DNA of 64,000 nucleotides from Albibacterium profundi (GCF_042159835.1 NZ_JBBVGT010000002.1:868001-932000), one strand, 5' to 3'; positions 20,201-27,924 are shown, numbered from the stretch's first letter. Numbers and translations: made by a program. The notes: generated from the letters alone by a model not told the origin.

Positions 20201-20375
20201 CATTCGTCACAGCAATTCCTTTCGAAGGGCTCCCCGTTAGGACTGATACCCCAGGCAGGGGTAAGTTTGCTTCTCGGTCAATTACTTCTCCTGAGATTAT
20301 TTTTTGTCCGTATAAACTGAGATTTAGTAAACAAAAAAATAATAGGCTACAAGTTAATCTATAAAAATTATTCAT
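17226..20375 (-). CDS. SusC/RagA TonB-linked outer membrane transporter (module 1)
   Basis: This 1049-aa outer membrane TonB-dependent transporter pairs with the SusD downstream. After a signal peptide (about 1-23) comes a carboxypeptidase-regulatory-like domain (about 25-100; GEVIDREANLPLPGVSVLTG). A TonB-box-like VVVGYQQRTRE precedes the plug (VANVMELLQGKVAGLNIQ, RGISNINVTG, VIDGVPVDDNV), and a barrel extends to the C-terminal aromatic residue. The SusC signature region DPYFTDLNGDYILDENDY is near residue 870. It lies 33 bp after the DUF5007 gene within the same operon. Confidence 0.96.
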   Translation of the reverse strand: MNNFYRLTCSLLFFCLLNLSLYGQKIISGEVIDREANLPLPGVSVLTGSPSKGIAVTNADGSFTVSVPVGAELTFKFIGFENTVEIIDDEVDRLTVYMDVESNVMQEAVVVGYQQRTRETMTGSSVVISGKELQNVPVANVMELLQGKVAGLNIQNNVGSPGMRGSTVIRGISNINVTGAGNDAYLTPTAPLFVIDGVPVDDNVNYQYGFEQAGPGISPLSLIPSEDIEQIEVLKDAQATSLYGSRGAYGVILVTTKRGKSKIPIIQYTSNFFVSTPPQLREVIGGKEERMLRINQILQNDTSYYNALDLVNKTSFLADSLNPYYNNSTNWQSYFYRTTYNQTHNVNISGGDQLFNYKVNTGYYDEKGIIENTGFTRYSLNMNMQYQPTNRFKLFAAINSAVGNNSKGSGNSLKQTGVAGGGAASSLLPSPSLYTASNELLGALSVKNENKTTNISTNLELQYEPIQGLRGTTTFSYTYNTATEDSFKPSALNNNFSEVYAYNDRRSSLYNRNMISYVKSWQDKHTFSIYAFNELNLTDFRADVILNKRTPSDQIQGPLGYDWFNSRGGTLNNLTDARSVAFAGSASYNYDLKYVVDLSYRFDGSSTNGPESPYSKNPSVAVRWNFYRENFLENADWLDYGSIRLSWGKNIVPTGSIYDVYGKYVGNVTNYNNNPTVALDLGAIPNTSLLPSTTTQWNGGFDLGFLGGKYNITFDTYYKQVDALLRQKEIANHNAFGGISTNETSMVNYGYELSFTVRPLNASSPVQWTVSANGALNKDVMASLPDGVRQLLLEDNTATNQAILYRLGINSLSNVLLHNKGVFVTDQGVPVDPLTGLRYRSSVSTEEGSYYRAGDPYFTDLNGDYILDENDYVIVGNSQPKVTGGISSFLQYKNWSMNLNFSYTLYRDVLNNALAQRFQNFANPLNMGALVPVEEMDYWRNPGDQAMYPNPYDYTRYNYYQPYRYDQTLFQEDGSYFKINQITLSYNLDRNFTQQYGISSIRLYGTAYNVYTFSNYSGPDPELVTALGRDSSGGYPNKRSYTLGLQVQF

Positions 20376-20408
20376 ATTATATAATTAATTCGATAATTCT
20401 AGTACTGG

Positions 20409-21467
20409 TTATTCATTTTCAAACTTTGGACGCTCTTGAGCAAATCGAAAAATAACCTCCCAGTCCCCTTTTTCAAAAATTGCAAAATCGAATACCAAGG
20501 AAGCTTCTTCTCTTCTATTTCCAAATCCTAGTCGCTCGTATCTAAAATTCAAGTGAGCTCTTGTCCCATCTACTGTAGTATATTTTGTTTCGTAAGGAAT
20601 CAGTGGGATTGGGTATGCTACTTGATATTTAACATACTCATCAGTCTTTTCCATATTGAAACCGTGCATAAGATTATCCCAGTCAGTGAGGGCGAACTTA
20701 TTCGGATCTATCGGAGAGTTAAGAGAATCCTTAAAAAGGAACTTAATACTATTACCGTCACCTATGTTATTACCATTTTCATCTACGACTTTACGGAAAT
20801 ATACCTCAATGTTACTCGTACCCAAAAAGTTTGATGTCCTATGTCCGCGCATGCCACTAACGCTCGTGGGTCTAACAAAGGGCTGTGTAGCACCTCCTGT
20901 TGTTTCATCAAGGTTAGATGGTTCGTAGGGTCTTTCTTTCATAGGTGTCAATCGCATATCTGTAAAGTACCGTCGTCCGCCGCTATTTGAAACTTCGACA
21001 TCAAACACATAACCTGAATCCGGCGCAGTTCTTACGAAAGACGAGTTTGCAGCAGCCCACATTTCAAATGCTCCATTATGCTCACGTATATCAAAGAGGG
21101 GCTGGTTCTCTATGGTTCGCTTATTTTCTATTTCCTCAAGAGATTTTTCTGTGCCCAGATATGGCTTTTTCCACACTTGAACCGGAAAATTTTCCGTCAA
21201 TTCCTTCGCCGGATCTCCGTTCATTTTACGAATGTTAATAATCTTAAATGTCAACGGCTGAGACGCATTACCCGCATTAAAATTATTATTCATCAGTGTA
21301 TTTCGTCCAAGAACAGGTCTGTAATCCGTTTGTGTAAATCTTGAGTCAACACCTAATGAATCTAAGTCATCCGGTAAAAACTTATCTACGCATGAAGTCA
21401 TTAGCATAACAATAGTCATGAAAAGACATAGCTTTGAGATTGAATCAAGTACGTATTTATTGTTCAT
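20409..21467 (-). CDS. DUF5007 lipoprotein
   Basis: Residues FTQTDYRPVLGRNTLM, PLTFKIINIR, GYVFDVEVSN, GGRRYFTDMRLTP and LMHGFN identify the DUF5007 family, found beside SusCD pairs in Bacteroidota. Starting at Met 21467 gives a 352-aa protein with lipobox MLMTSC and an 8-bp gap from the fasciclin stop. The longer start at 21488 would overlap that gene by 13 bp and lengthen the signal. The C-terminus (WEVIFRFAQERPKFENE) is typical of the family. Its activity is unknown; it is probably a surface accessory of the SusC2/D2 module. Confidence 0.8.
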   Translation of the reverse strand: MNNKYVLDSISKLCLFMTIVMLMTSCVDKFLPDDLDSLGVDSRFTQTDYRPVLGRNTLMNNNFNAGNASQPLTFKIINIRKMNGDPAKELTENFPVQVWKKPYLGTEKSLEEIENKRTIENQPLFDIREHNGAFEMWAAANSSFVRTAPDSGYVFDVEVSNSGGRRYFTDMRLTPMKERPYEPSNLDETTGGATQPFVRPTSVSGMRGHRTSNFLGTSNIEVYFRKVVDENGNNIGDGNSIKFLFKDSLNSPIDPNKFALTDWDNLMHGFNMEKTDEYVKYQVAYPIPLIPYETKYTTVDGTRAHLNFRYERLGFGNRREEASLVFDFAIFEKGDWEVIFRFAQERPKFENE

Positions 21468-21475
21468 ATTATTTT

Positions 21476-22144
21476 TTAATTTTCCCATTGTCCGAGTTTA
21501 TTAAACCCAAAATCATGACTGGGAGATAGTACATGGATAATACCGTTTCGTGTTCTAATATTCACCGAATTAGTTGGAGTTCTCTGCCAATACCGCTCGA
21601 AGATTGATTCGTTAGGATCGGTAAAAATCAACTGCTGTTGTGCCCCTTCGACAAAGCCTGATGCATTTAGCTTATCATATTGAATATGCATTTCATAGTG
21701 ATTTTTAAGGCTGGGAAGAACTACGCCGTCTATTAAATGGCTAACGGAATCAGTAGTGATTAAATCCGAGAATATATACCGACACATAATAGAATCGAGG
21801 CTAATTCTGTCGATATCTTCGAGATAGAGTGGCACGTTATTGCTGGTCGCACGTTTATTATTCAAATTTTGAATTGCTAACTCAAAGCTTTTATTGGTTA
21901 ATGCGAACAGAGTTACATTTTCATGTCTCAATGTATCTCTAAGTGGAACCAGTCGATCCAGCACTAAAAGTAACGAATCATATACACCTGGCCTAGATTC
22001 CAAGTAATCATATGTGCTGCCATCGAAAACTTGGATTTCATTTTCGTATCGCGCATAATATTCATCACCTTTCTCACAGCCCACTAGCAAAAAGAGCGAG
22101 GCAAAGCCAACTAGTAAGAAGAACGTAAGATTAAATTTGATCAT
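21476..22144 (-). CDS. Fasciclin-domain lipoprotein (module 2)
   Basis: This 222-aa lipoprotein (LLVGC, Cys23) has one fasciclin-like domain: YDYLESRPGVYDSLLLVLDR, VTLFALTNKSF, ending NGIIHVLSPSHDFGF. The last segment parallels NGAIHVLQYRNHVFGF in the module 1 protein, so the two are paralogues. It lies 29 bp after susD2. A binding role in the outer membrane complex is inferred from the conserved position; no enzyme motif is present. Confidence 0.8.
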   Translation of the reverse strand: MIKFNLTFFLLVGFASLFLLVGCEKGDEYYARYENEIQVFDGSTYDYLESRPGVYDSLLLVLDRLVPLRDTLRHENVTLFALTNKSFELAIQNLNNKRATSNNVPLYLEDIDRISLDSIMCRYIFSDLITTDSVSHLIDGVVLPSLKNHYEMHIQYDKLNASGFVEGAQQQLIFTDPNESIFERYWQRTPTNSVNIRTRNGIIHVLSPSHDFGFNKLGQWEN

Positions 22145-22173
22145 TTAAATTTGATTTATTAGTGGTATTATTT

Positions 22174-23706
22174 TTAATCCCAATAGGCATTTTGGGAAAG
22201 ACTTGTATTATTCTTTAATACTTGGTCCGCTACAGGCCAGTATACCCCTCCTGAATTTATTAATTTGCTAAATTCAGGGTCGCTCTGCATGAGTCGATGG
22301 AAGCGGACTTGATCATACCAACGATGTCCCTCGCCCATTAACTCTCGTCTTCGCTCTCCAAAAATTTCGTTAATTAACTCTTCTCTCGAATCAGTTATTA
22401 TGGAACTTAAGGATCGACGGTTACGAATCGAGTTTAATAGTGGCAAAGCTTCCTCAATTTTACCTAAAGCTGTTAAAGCTTCGGCCCGCAGTAAAATAAT
22501 TTCCTCTAACCTAGTGAATACAATGGCTGAACTGAAAATAGCAAAGTTGCCTTCCGTACTTCCACCTCTTAAAACTTTGATCTTACTGAAGATCGGGGTT
22601 GCACCGCTATAATTCGTAAAATAGTTTGTTCTAACTAAGCCAGAAACGGTATCGATACCGAATCTTATATCGCGATTTTCTGGATCATTAAAAATCACAG
22701 AGATGCTATCTTTAGGCACGAAAATCTCTGGGTTTTGTTTTAATACTAAAGGTTGTGCAAGTGTAAGTTGCTCAATATGCCCACTCGCAGTCGACTCTCC
22801 ATGACCGTCGACAAAATTAAATGCAACAATCTGTTTCGCATTCTTACCATTAAAAAATTGATCGCTAGAGGTTAATTGTTCGATTGTTGAATAATCAATA
22901 CCAGACTTCGTATAATTATTAATTACAAATTCGGTATAGGCGTCGGCGTTTAAATAATTTCCGGACCAAGCGGCAATGTGAGCTAATATTGCATATGCAG
23001 AATTTTTAGTAAGAAGAACACCATTCCATCTGCCCTCGGTTTCATTATAGTATTCTGCTGGCGCTACTCCATACTTATATGGTAATTCTTGAGCAGCCGC
23101 AAGCAACTCTTTCTCAGCAAATGCGAGCACCGTGGCTTCGTCCGTTCTTGGTCTTGCCTCGAAGGAACCGTTATCATGCGAAGAGGTGATTAATGGAACA
23201 TCTCCCCAAATTCTAGCCATGTAAAAATATGCGAAAGCACGCAATGCACGAGCTTGCGCAATATCGATTTTAAGGTTTACTTCCGTATAGAGCGGATCAA
23301 TTTCATGCACCTCATGTGCACGCTCAATAAAGAGGCTAGCACTATTAATCACTGCATAAAACCTACGCCAATTCTTCAGCTGCTCAACGACAGGGAAAGC
23401 AGCGTTTAGGCTCCCGGTATTAATTGCACTTAAATCCGATCGTGAGTAGGAAACAAAGTCTCCGTTACGTAATTCGCCCCACAACCAATGAGCATTATTA
23501 TCAGCTAACGCGGCCCGAAACAATCCATAAGTTCCGATTAAAGCCGAACGAGTGTCAGTGATACTCTTCCATTGTAAACCTTCGGTCGCCAAATGTGTCG
23601 AATCTACCTCCAGTGTTTTTTTGCAAGAGGTGGAGCTCATCATTATAGCTGTCAATAACGCAAGACACGTTGTCCTATTTAATAAATATTTTTTACTAAG
23701 TATCAT
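22174..23706 (-). CDS. SusD/RagB family nutrient-binding lipoprotein (module 2)
   Basis: This 510-aa SusD-like surface lipoprotein has signal MMSSTSC (Cys28) followed by KKTLEVDS. Family hallmarks are TRSALIGTYGLFR, ARALRAFAYFYMARIWGDVPL, FTRLEEIILLRAEALTALG and IFGERRRELMGEGHRWYDQVRFH. It lies 11 bp downstream of susC2, its transporter partner. The sequence differs considerably from susD1 in the same operon, so the two modules probably take up different products. Confidence 0.95.
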   Translation of the reverse strand: MILSKKYLLNRTTCLALLTAIMMSSTSCKKTLEVDSTHLATEGLQWKSITDTRSALIGTYGLFRAALADNNAHWLWGELRNGDFVSYSRSDLSAINTGSLNAAFPVVEQLKNWRRFYAVINSASLFIERAHEVHEIDPLYTEVNLKIDIAQARALRAFAYFYMARIWGDVPLITSSHDNGSFEARPRTDEATVLAFAEKELLAAAQELPYKYGVAPAEYYNETEGRWNGVLLTKNSAYAILAHIAAWSGNYLNADAYTEFVINNYTKSGIDYSTIEQLTSSDQFFNGKNAKQIVAFNFVDGHGESTASGHIEQLTLAQPLVLKQNPEIFVPKDSISVIFNDPENRDIRFGIDTVSGLVRTNYFTNYSGATPIFSKIKVLRGGSTEGNFAIFSSAIVFTRLEEIILLRAEALTALGKIEEALPLLNSIRNRRSLSSIITDSREELINEIFGERRRELMGEGHRWYDQVRFHRLMQSDPEFSKLINSGGVYWPVADQVLKNNTSLSQNAYWD

Positions 23707-23717
23707 ATGTCTATTTC

Positions 23718-26684
23718 TTACAATTCAATTTTAAATCCGACGATAAACGTTCTCGGAATTGGCAAACCATAACCAGAGTATTGTCCCATTAAGCTAACCA
23801 ACTCTGGATCAGCCCCGCTAAATGGTGTAATTGTTAACAGGTTTGCGCCCGTGGCATATACATACAACCGCTTGAAACTCCCGCCTATGTTTTTGAAAAA
23901 CGGCGTGTTGCCAAGTTCATACCCGAGTGTTGCCGATCTAACCTTTAAATAGGACGCATCTTCTAAAAAGAGATCTTGCTCAATACGATAGGGCACAACT
24001 GGACTCCAAGGATTATAGATTGGGTATTTCGTGAGGTCTAAACGCTGTTGCCATGAATAAATTTCTCTGATGGAGTTAATATCATTCGATTGTTCCCTAT
24101 TGATAAAATCATACTGATTGGCCGCTTCAGCATTTAAAATATCATGCCCTAATGCAAAGAATAGCTGTACTCCAAAATCCCAGTTTTTATATTTAATCTC
24201 GTTTGTCCACCCTCCGGTAAGCTTCGGCATCATATTACCCTTGAACACCCTATCTTCATCGTTAATTAAATAATCGCCATTTAGATCCATCCATTGCGGA
24301 TCTCCCCCGGCTAAAGGTATATGCTTAAACGAGAGCTTCTCGCCAGTTTGAGGGTTTACCGGAATGTCCATATCGCTTTCATAAATCCCCCGATTCTCAT
24401 ATAACCAGAATTGATCAATCGGCTCGCCCACTTTAAGCTTTCTATTATCAATTGTAATTTCATCCAGTCCTTCGGGGAGAGCGTTCAACTGGTTTTTGTT
24501 AAAGCCCAAATTAACTGAAGATATCCAGTTAACCTGCTTCTGCGTAAGCTGCGCTGAGAGAAGCACTTCAACCCCTTTATTGTTAACAGCCATACCTGAA
24601 GCATACTTACCGGTGTAGCCATATTCAGCTGGCACTGGGATGTGCAAGATCATATTTTCATAGGTATTCGTATAAGCGGTGGCGGACACGCTCAGCCTAT
24701 TCTCCCAGAAAGATCCGTCTAACGTAATGTCCAACTGATCAGAATATGGGTTAGAAATATCGTAACCTACCCACCCCTGTGTATATGGCCTAGATATGCC
24801 CGCGATAGCATTGTAAGAAAACAATGTTGGTTCTTGTGACCACCCTAAGTCAACTCTGTATTGGGGACCGAAAGCATATCGGTCGGTTTGGAAGGTCTCG
24901 CCTAGTCTCGCAATTGACAAGGTAGCATTTAACGCATCAATTTTTGAATCTTTAGCGATCATTGATTTAAGGTTCAAGGTCGTACTCAATGCCGGACTAA
25001 AGAACCATCGATTGTCGGGCGTTAGATTGGATGATCCATCGCTTCTCAACACAGCAGAAACAGTCAACAAGTCATCATATTTGTATTTTGCACTTCCATA
25101 GAATGACAGCATTTTGAGTCGTTCACGATCTGTATAACGATGAACAAGAAAACCTTGCGGGGTTAAATAGTCTCCGCTGCCCGGATTTCCTTCTACCACA
25201 TTAATCTTAATAAAATCACTAGGGCCGTTATAGGCCGTCGCGTAATTATATTTATGAGTATCCGACCACCATACCTGTCCTAAATCTAGGCTAATAGATT
25301 CCTTTTCATTAATATCATTTCGATACGTCAAAGTATTACTAAAAACTAACCGCTGGTTATATCCAAAGTAGTTCGAGACAAAGTTGTTAGTCTCCATTAA
25401 TGTAGACGGCCAAAATACGTCACGGATCCCCTCATTGTAATCCACAGACATACGACTTACGTAGTTGAAATTCTCATTGAATTTAAAATTCAATGAGAGG
25501 TACCCTTGGGCTATATTATTTATGTTGTCATCAATGGCCTTATCATATTCATTAAGGAACGCTCCATAAACTCCTTTATTCGGCGGAAGAGGTGTACTTA
25601 AGTCCGGTAAATAACGGGTTTCTGCATAGCGGTCTCTCATATTCCTATTCCGATCACGATCCATACGAACAGCATTTACCATGCTGGAGATCGTTAACCA
25701 TTCAAACGGGGCCATGTTAATATAAAACGACGCATTGTATCGACTCAAGCTAGTTTCATCGGCATTGCCAGAGTTTTTCATTGCGCTTCCAAAAAAACGA
25801 AAATTCGCTCGTTCCGACCCGCCTGTCAGACTCATGTCTACCGTGTATAAAGGTTTTGCCTGGTAGTATAATTCATCCCACCTTGAAGGCCCATAATAGT
25901 CGGAATTAGTTGAGTCTCGAAGATATGCAGCATAATTCAACGCTTCTTGATTACCCGCATATTTCCCATAAAATGGTTGCCTAAAGCGATCTTCATAATC
26001 TGCATTAGTTGGTGTTATACTTTCAGGAGCAGCCATACCGTAATAGCTATTTATGCTTATCTGCCTATATCCTGACTGTGCATTTTTTGTACTAATCCAG
26101 ATCGCACCATTCGCTGCCATCGGGCCTAGCTTAGCTAACTCTAACGGATTTTTAATTACTTCGATTGAACTTATATTACTAGGGTCGATCGAAGACAACA
26201 AGTTAGTAGCAGGGCCAATTCTGTTATAATCATATTTTTGAATATCGTAAGCATACGGATGATCTTGAATGAGTGGAATTCCATTCAAATAAACAATTGG
26301 CTGCTGATTATAGATGTCTCTTGAATTAAAAACAGGAGCAACAAGCCCTCTGACCATCATCGATTGGTTGACCCCAGGCTCGCCACTGTTCTCCTGAACA
26401 TATAATCCTGCAATTTTCCCTTTTAGGTACTGTTGCAAAGAAACAAAGGGCGTCGTCTGAACATCGGACAGCGACAATGAATCACGCACTCCTTTAACAG
26501 CTATGGTATTGATGTTCTTTAGAATTTCAAGACCTGTCTCATCCAATGTGTCAGTCATTAGGGTGTCGGGTTGGACGCTACGATGTGGACTCAATTCAGC
26601 TAGAGCGAAAAAAGGAACCAGAAGCATCATGCAAATGAGGTAGTGTTTTAATGATATTGCACAAACCATTGATTGTTTCATCAT
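23718..26684 (-). CDS. SusC-like TonB-linked outer membrane transporter (module 2), short N-terminus
   Basis: This 988-aa SusC-family transporter is the first gene of the long operon. The signal peptide is about residues 1-29. Unlike SusC1 it lacks a clear carboxypeptidase-regulatory-like domain. The sequence passes from about residue 45 (LDETGLEILKNI, a secretin/STN-like or short linker region) directly to the plug (FVSLQQYLKGKIAGLYVQENSGEPGVNQSM, VYLNGIPLIQD, IDPSNISSIEVIKNP). The barrel includes the SusC segment GGDPQWMDLNGDYLINDEDRVFKGNMMPKL in its C-terminal third. A leader of unusual length with operator-like repeats lies upstream. Confidence 0.93.
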   Translation of the reverse strand: MMKQSMVCAISLKHYLICMMLLVPFFALAELSPHRSVQPDTLMTDTLDETGLEILKNINTIAVKGVRDSLSLSDVQTTPFVSLQQYLKGKIAGLYVQENSGEPGVNQSMMVRGLVAPVFNSRDIYNQQPIVYLNGIPLIQDHPYAYDIQKYDYNRIGPATNLLSSIDPSNISSIEVIKNPLELAKLGPMAANGAIWISTKNAQSGYRQISINSYYGMAAPESITPTNADYEDRFRQPFYGKYAGNQEALNYAAYLRDSTNSDYYGPSRWDELYYQAKPLYTVDMSLTGGSERANFRFFGSAMKNSGNADETSLSRYNASFYINMAPFEWLTISSMVNAVRMDRDRNRNMRDRYAETRYLPDLSTPLPPNKGVYGAFLNEYDKAIDDNINNIAQGYLSLNFKFNENFNYVSRMSVDYNEGIRDVFWPSTLMETNNFVSNYFGYNQRLVFSNTLTYRNDINEKESISLDLGQVWWSDTHKYNYATAYNGPSDFIKINVVEGNPGSGDYLTPQGFLVHRYTDRERLKMLSFYGSAKYKYDDLLTVSAVLRSDGSSNLTPDNRWFFSPALSTTLNLKSMIAKDSKIDALNATLSIARLGETFQTDRYAFGPQYRVDLGWSQEPTLFSYNAIAGISRPYTQGWVGYDISNPYSDQLDITLDGSFWENRLSVSATAYTNTYENMILHIPVPAEYGYTGKYASGMAVNNKGVEVLLSAQLTQKQVNWISSVNLGFNKNQLNALPEGLDEITIDNRKLKVGEPIDQFWLYENRGIYESDMDIPVNPQTGEKLSFKHIPLAGGDPQWMDLNGDYLINDEDRVFKGNMMPKLTGGWTNEIKYKNWDFGVQLFFALGHDILNAEAANQYDFINREQSNDINSIREIYSWQQRLDLTKYPIYNPWSPVVPYRIEQDLFLEDASYLKVRSATLGYELGNTPFFKNIGGSFKRLYVYATGANLLTITPFSGADPELVSLMGQYSGYGLPIPRTFIVGFKIEL

Positions 26685-26814
26685 ATGTTTAGTTGTATTT
26701 ATCCGGTTTATAGTTGTAAGTCGTTTTGTAATTTCGAATCAAAAACATTCACCTAGAAAGGGGTTTCCTTCTTTTATTTTGATGTTAAAAATTGGTTAGA
26801 ATGTAACTGTTCCC

Positions 26815-26863
26815 TCTATATACTATGTAAATTTATGTCATACTTATACTGCGAGTATATAGA
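26815..26863. repeat. 10-bp perfect inverted repeat in the susC2 leader
   Basis: TCTATATACT at 26815-26824 and AGTATATAGA at 26854-26863 are perfect reverse complements separated by 29 bp. The element could fold in the susC2 leader RNA or bind a dimeric regulator. Only the repeat itself is seen; the role is inferred. Confidence 0.5.
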
Positions 26864-26895
26864 TTTAAACACAAACCCACAAGGGCATTACCAAC

Positions 26896-26948
26896 ACAAA
26901 CGGTTGCGCAATTTTCATAACTAAAGAACAAACGGTTGCGTAATTTTC
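26896..26948. promoter_or_regulatory. Tandem operator-like repeats upstream of susC2
   Basis: Two 21-bp copies, 26896-26916 and 26928-26948, differ at a single base and are spaced 32 bp start to start, about three helical turns. Each begins ACAAACGGTTGCG. The core matches the site upstream of GH109 at 876. The central CG and partial dyad (CAAACGGTTG) suggest a LacI/GalR-family operator. Confidence 0.6.
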
Positions 26949-27082
26949 GTCATATGCAAATTGTAACAATTTAACAAGGATAGTGTATAAATAACAATAA
27001 GATATTAATCGTTTCGCTGTTCCGAGAAAGCGGCTATAGGGTCCGGTGCTGTGGAAACAGATACCATGTACTTATTTTTTTG

Positions 27083-27090
27083 TACCTTTC
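27083..27090 (+). promoter_or_regulatory. Predicted -7 element of pncA
   Basis: TACCTTTC fits the Bacteroidota -7 consensus TAnnTTTG with one mismatch. It lies only 5 bp before the ATG at 27096, implying a very short or absent leader, and argues against the upstream Met codons at 27051 and 27066. Confidence 0.45.
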
Positions 27091-27095
27091 ATACT

Positions 27096-27833
27096 ATGAG
27101 CAATATATTTCCACCGCCACTAGTAAGACGACTCAAAGAAGAATATGATTTTGAGGAAAGCTTATATTTTGATACTGACAGCACAAACGACCAAGCTAAA
27201 AAAGCACTCATTATAGTAGACATGCAAAACGACTTTCTACCAAGGGGATCTTTGGCTGTTGCGGGTGGGGACGAAGTGTTACCCGTTGTAAACAAGATAC
27301 AATCCGAATTTAATCTCATAGTAGCCACGCAGGACTGGCATCCGGTAGACCACGCTAGTTTTGCTTCTAATCATGCAGGAAAAAATGCCATGGACATCAT
27401 CGACCTAGACGGTCTTCAACAAATTTTATGGCCGGACCATTGTGTTCAGGGAAGCAAGGGGGCCGAGTTTTCGGTCGACCTAGAGACCCATCGGATTGAG
27501 CTAATTGTACGGAAAGGAACGAACAAACGAATTGATAGCTACAGTGCCTTCTTTGATAATGGTCATAAGAAATCTACCGGCTTAGCAGGATATCTCATAG
27601 AACGAGGGGTGCAACAGGTAACGGTTTGCGGATTGGCGGCTGACTTTTGTGTTTACTATACTGCTATGGACGCATTAGAACTTGGTTTCCAAGCAGAAAT
27701 ACTTCTGGACGGGACGAGAGCAATTGATCCCGACGGATTCGAAAAAAAAATACAGCTTTTTAAAAAGAAAGGGGGCAAGCTTATATCGAAAAAAGAAAGG
27801 TCCCCAAACGGGGAGAATGGAGACCTTTACTAA
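27096..27833 (+). CDS. pncA: Nicotinamidase / isochorismatase-family hydrolase
   Basis: The enzyme hydrolyses nicotinamide to nicotinate in NAD salvage. From Met 27096 the protein is 245 aa. Asp42 (VDMQNDF), Lys140 (VRKGT) and Cys185 (GLAADFCVYYT) form the expected catalytic triad, and metal ligands lie in QDWHPVDHASF (Asp80, His82, His86 region). An N-terminal extension of about 35 residues precedes the usual start of the fold. The upstream starts at 27051 and 27066 are disfavoured because a -7-like element lies between them and 27096. It is a housekeeping gene lodged between the long operon and the fucose operon. Confidence 0.93.
   Translation: MSNIFPPPLVRRLKEEYDFEESLYFDTDSTNDQAKKALIIVDMQNDFLPRGSLAVAGGDEVLPVVNKIQSEFNLIVATQDWHPVDHASFASNHAGKNAMDIIDLDGLQQILWPDHCVQGSKGAEFSVDLETHRIELIVRKGTNKRIDSYSAFFDNGHKKSTGLAGYLIERGVQQVTVCGLAADFCVYYTAMDALELGFQAEILLDGTRAIDPDGFEKKIQLFKKKGGKLISKKERSPNGENGDLY
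27796..27828 (+). terminator. Hairpin at the 3' end of pncA
   Basis: AAAGGTC (27796-27802) pairs with GACCTTT (27822-27828), and alternatively CCCC (27802-27805) with GGGG (27810-27813). The stem overlaps the last codons of pncA and faces the convergent GH95 gene. A T-run is absent on the plus strand, so the call is tentative. Confidence 0.35.
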
Positions 27834-27924
27834 CCAATTATAAACCTAAATTATGAAAGAACAAATATAGTGTACATATTACACTTATACAAATCTCTTC
27901 TGTCATGACTATGCAAGAAAAATG

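Larger units (their letters stand above)
26685..27082. promoter_or_regulatory. Divergent regulatory region between the long operon and pncA
   Basis: This gene-free stretch of about 400 bp separates two divergent genes. It holds a 10-bp inverted repeat (26815-26863) and two tandem operator-like repeats (26896-26948). Candidate minus-strand -7 elements are TATCCTTG (26982-26975) and TACAATTTG (26965-26957, one base too long). If either is used, the susC2 leader is over 250 nt and the operators lie at or just after the transcription start, a position suited to repression. I see no ORF or RNA gene here. Confidence 0.5.

Noticed and set aside
26896..26948. Possible CRISPR-like array from the two 21-bp repeats
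   Set aside because: Only two copies with an 11-bp spacer and no cas genes; an operator pair explains it better.
27051..27095. Upstream start of pncA at 27051 or 27066
   Set aside because: A -7-like promoter element (27083-27090) falls between these codons and Met 27096, and the extra residues match nothing.
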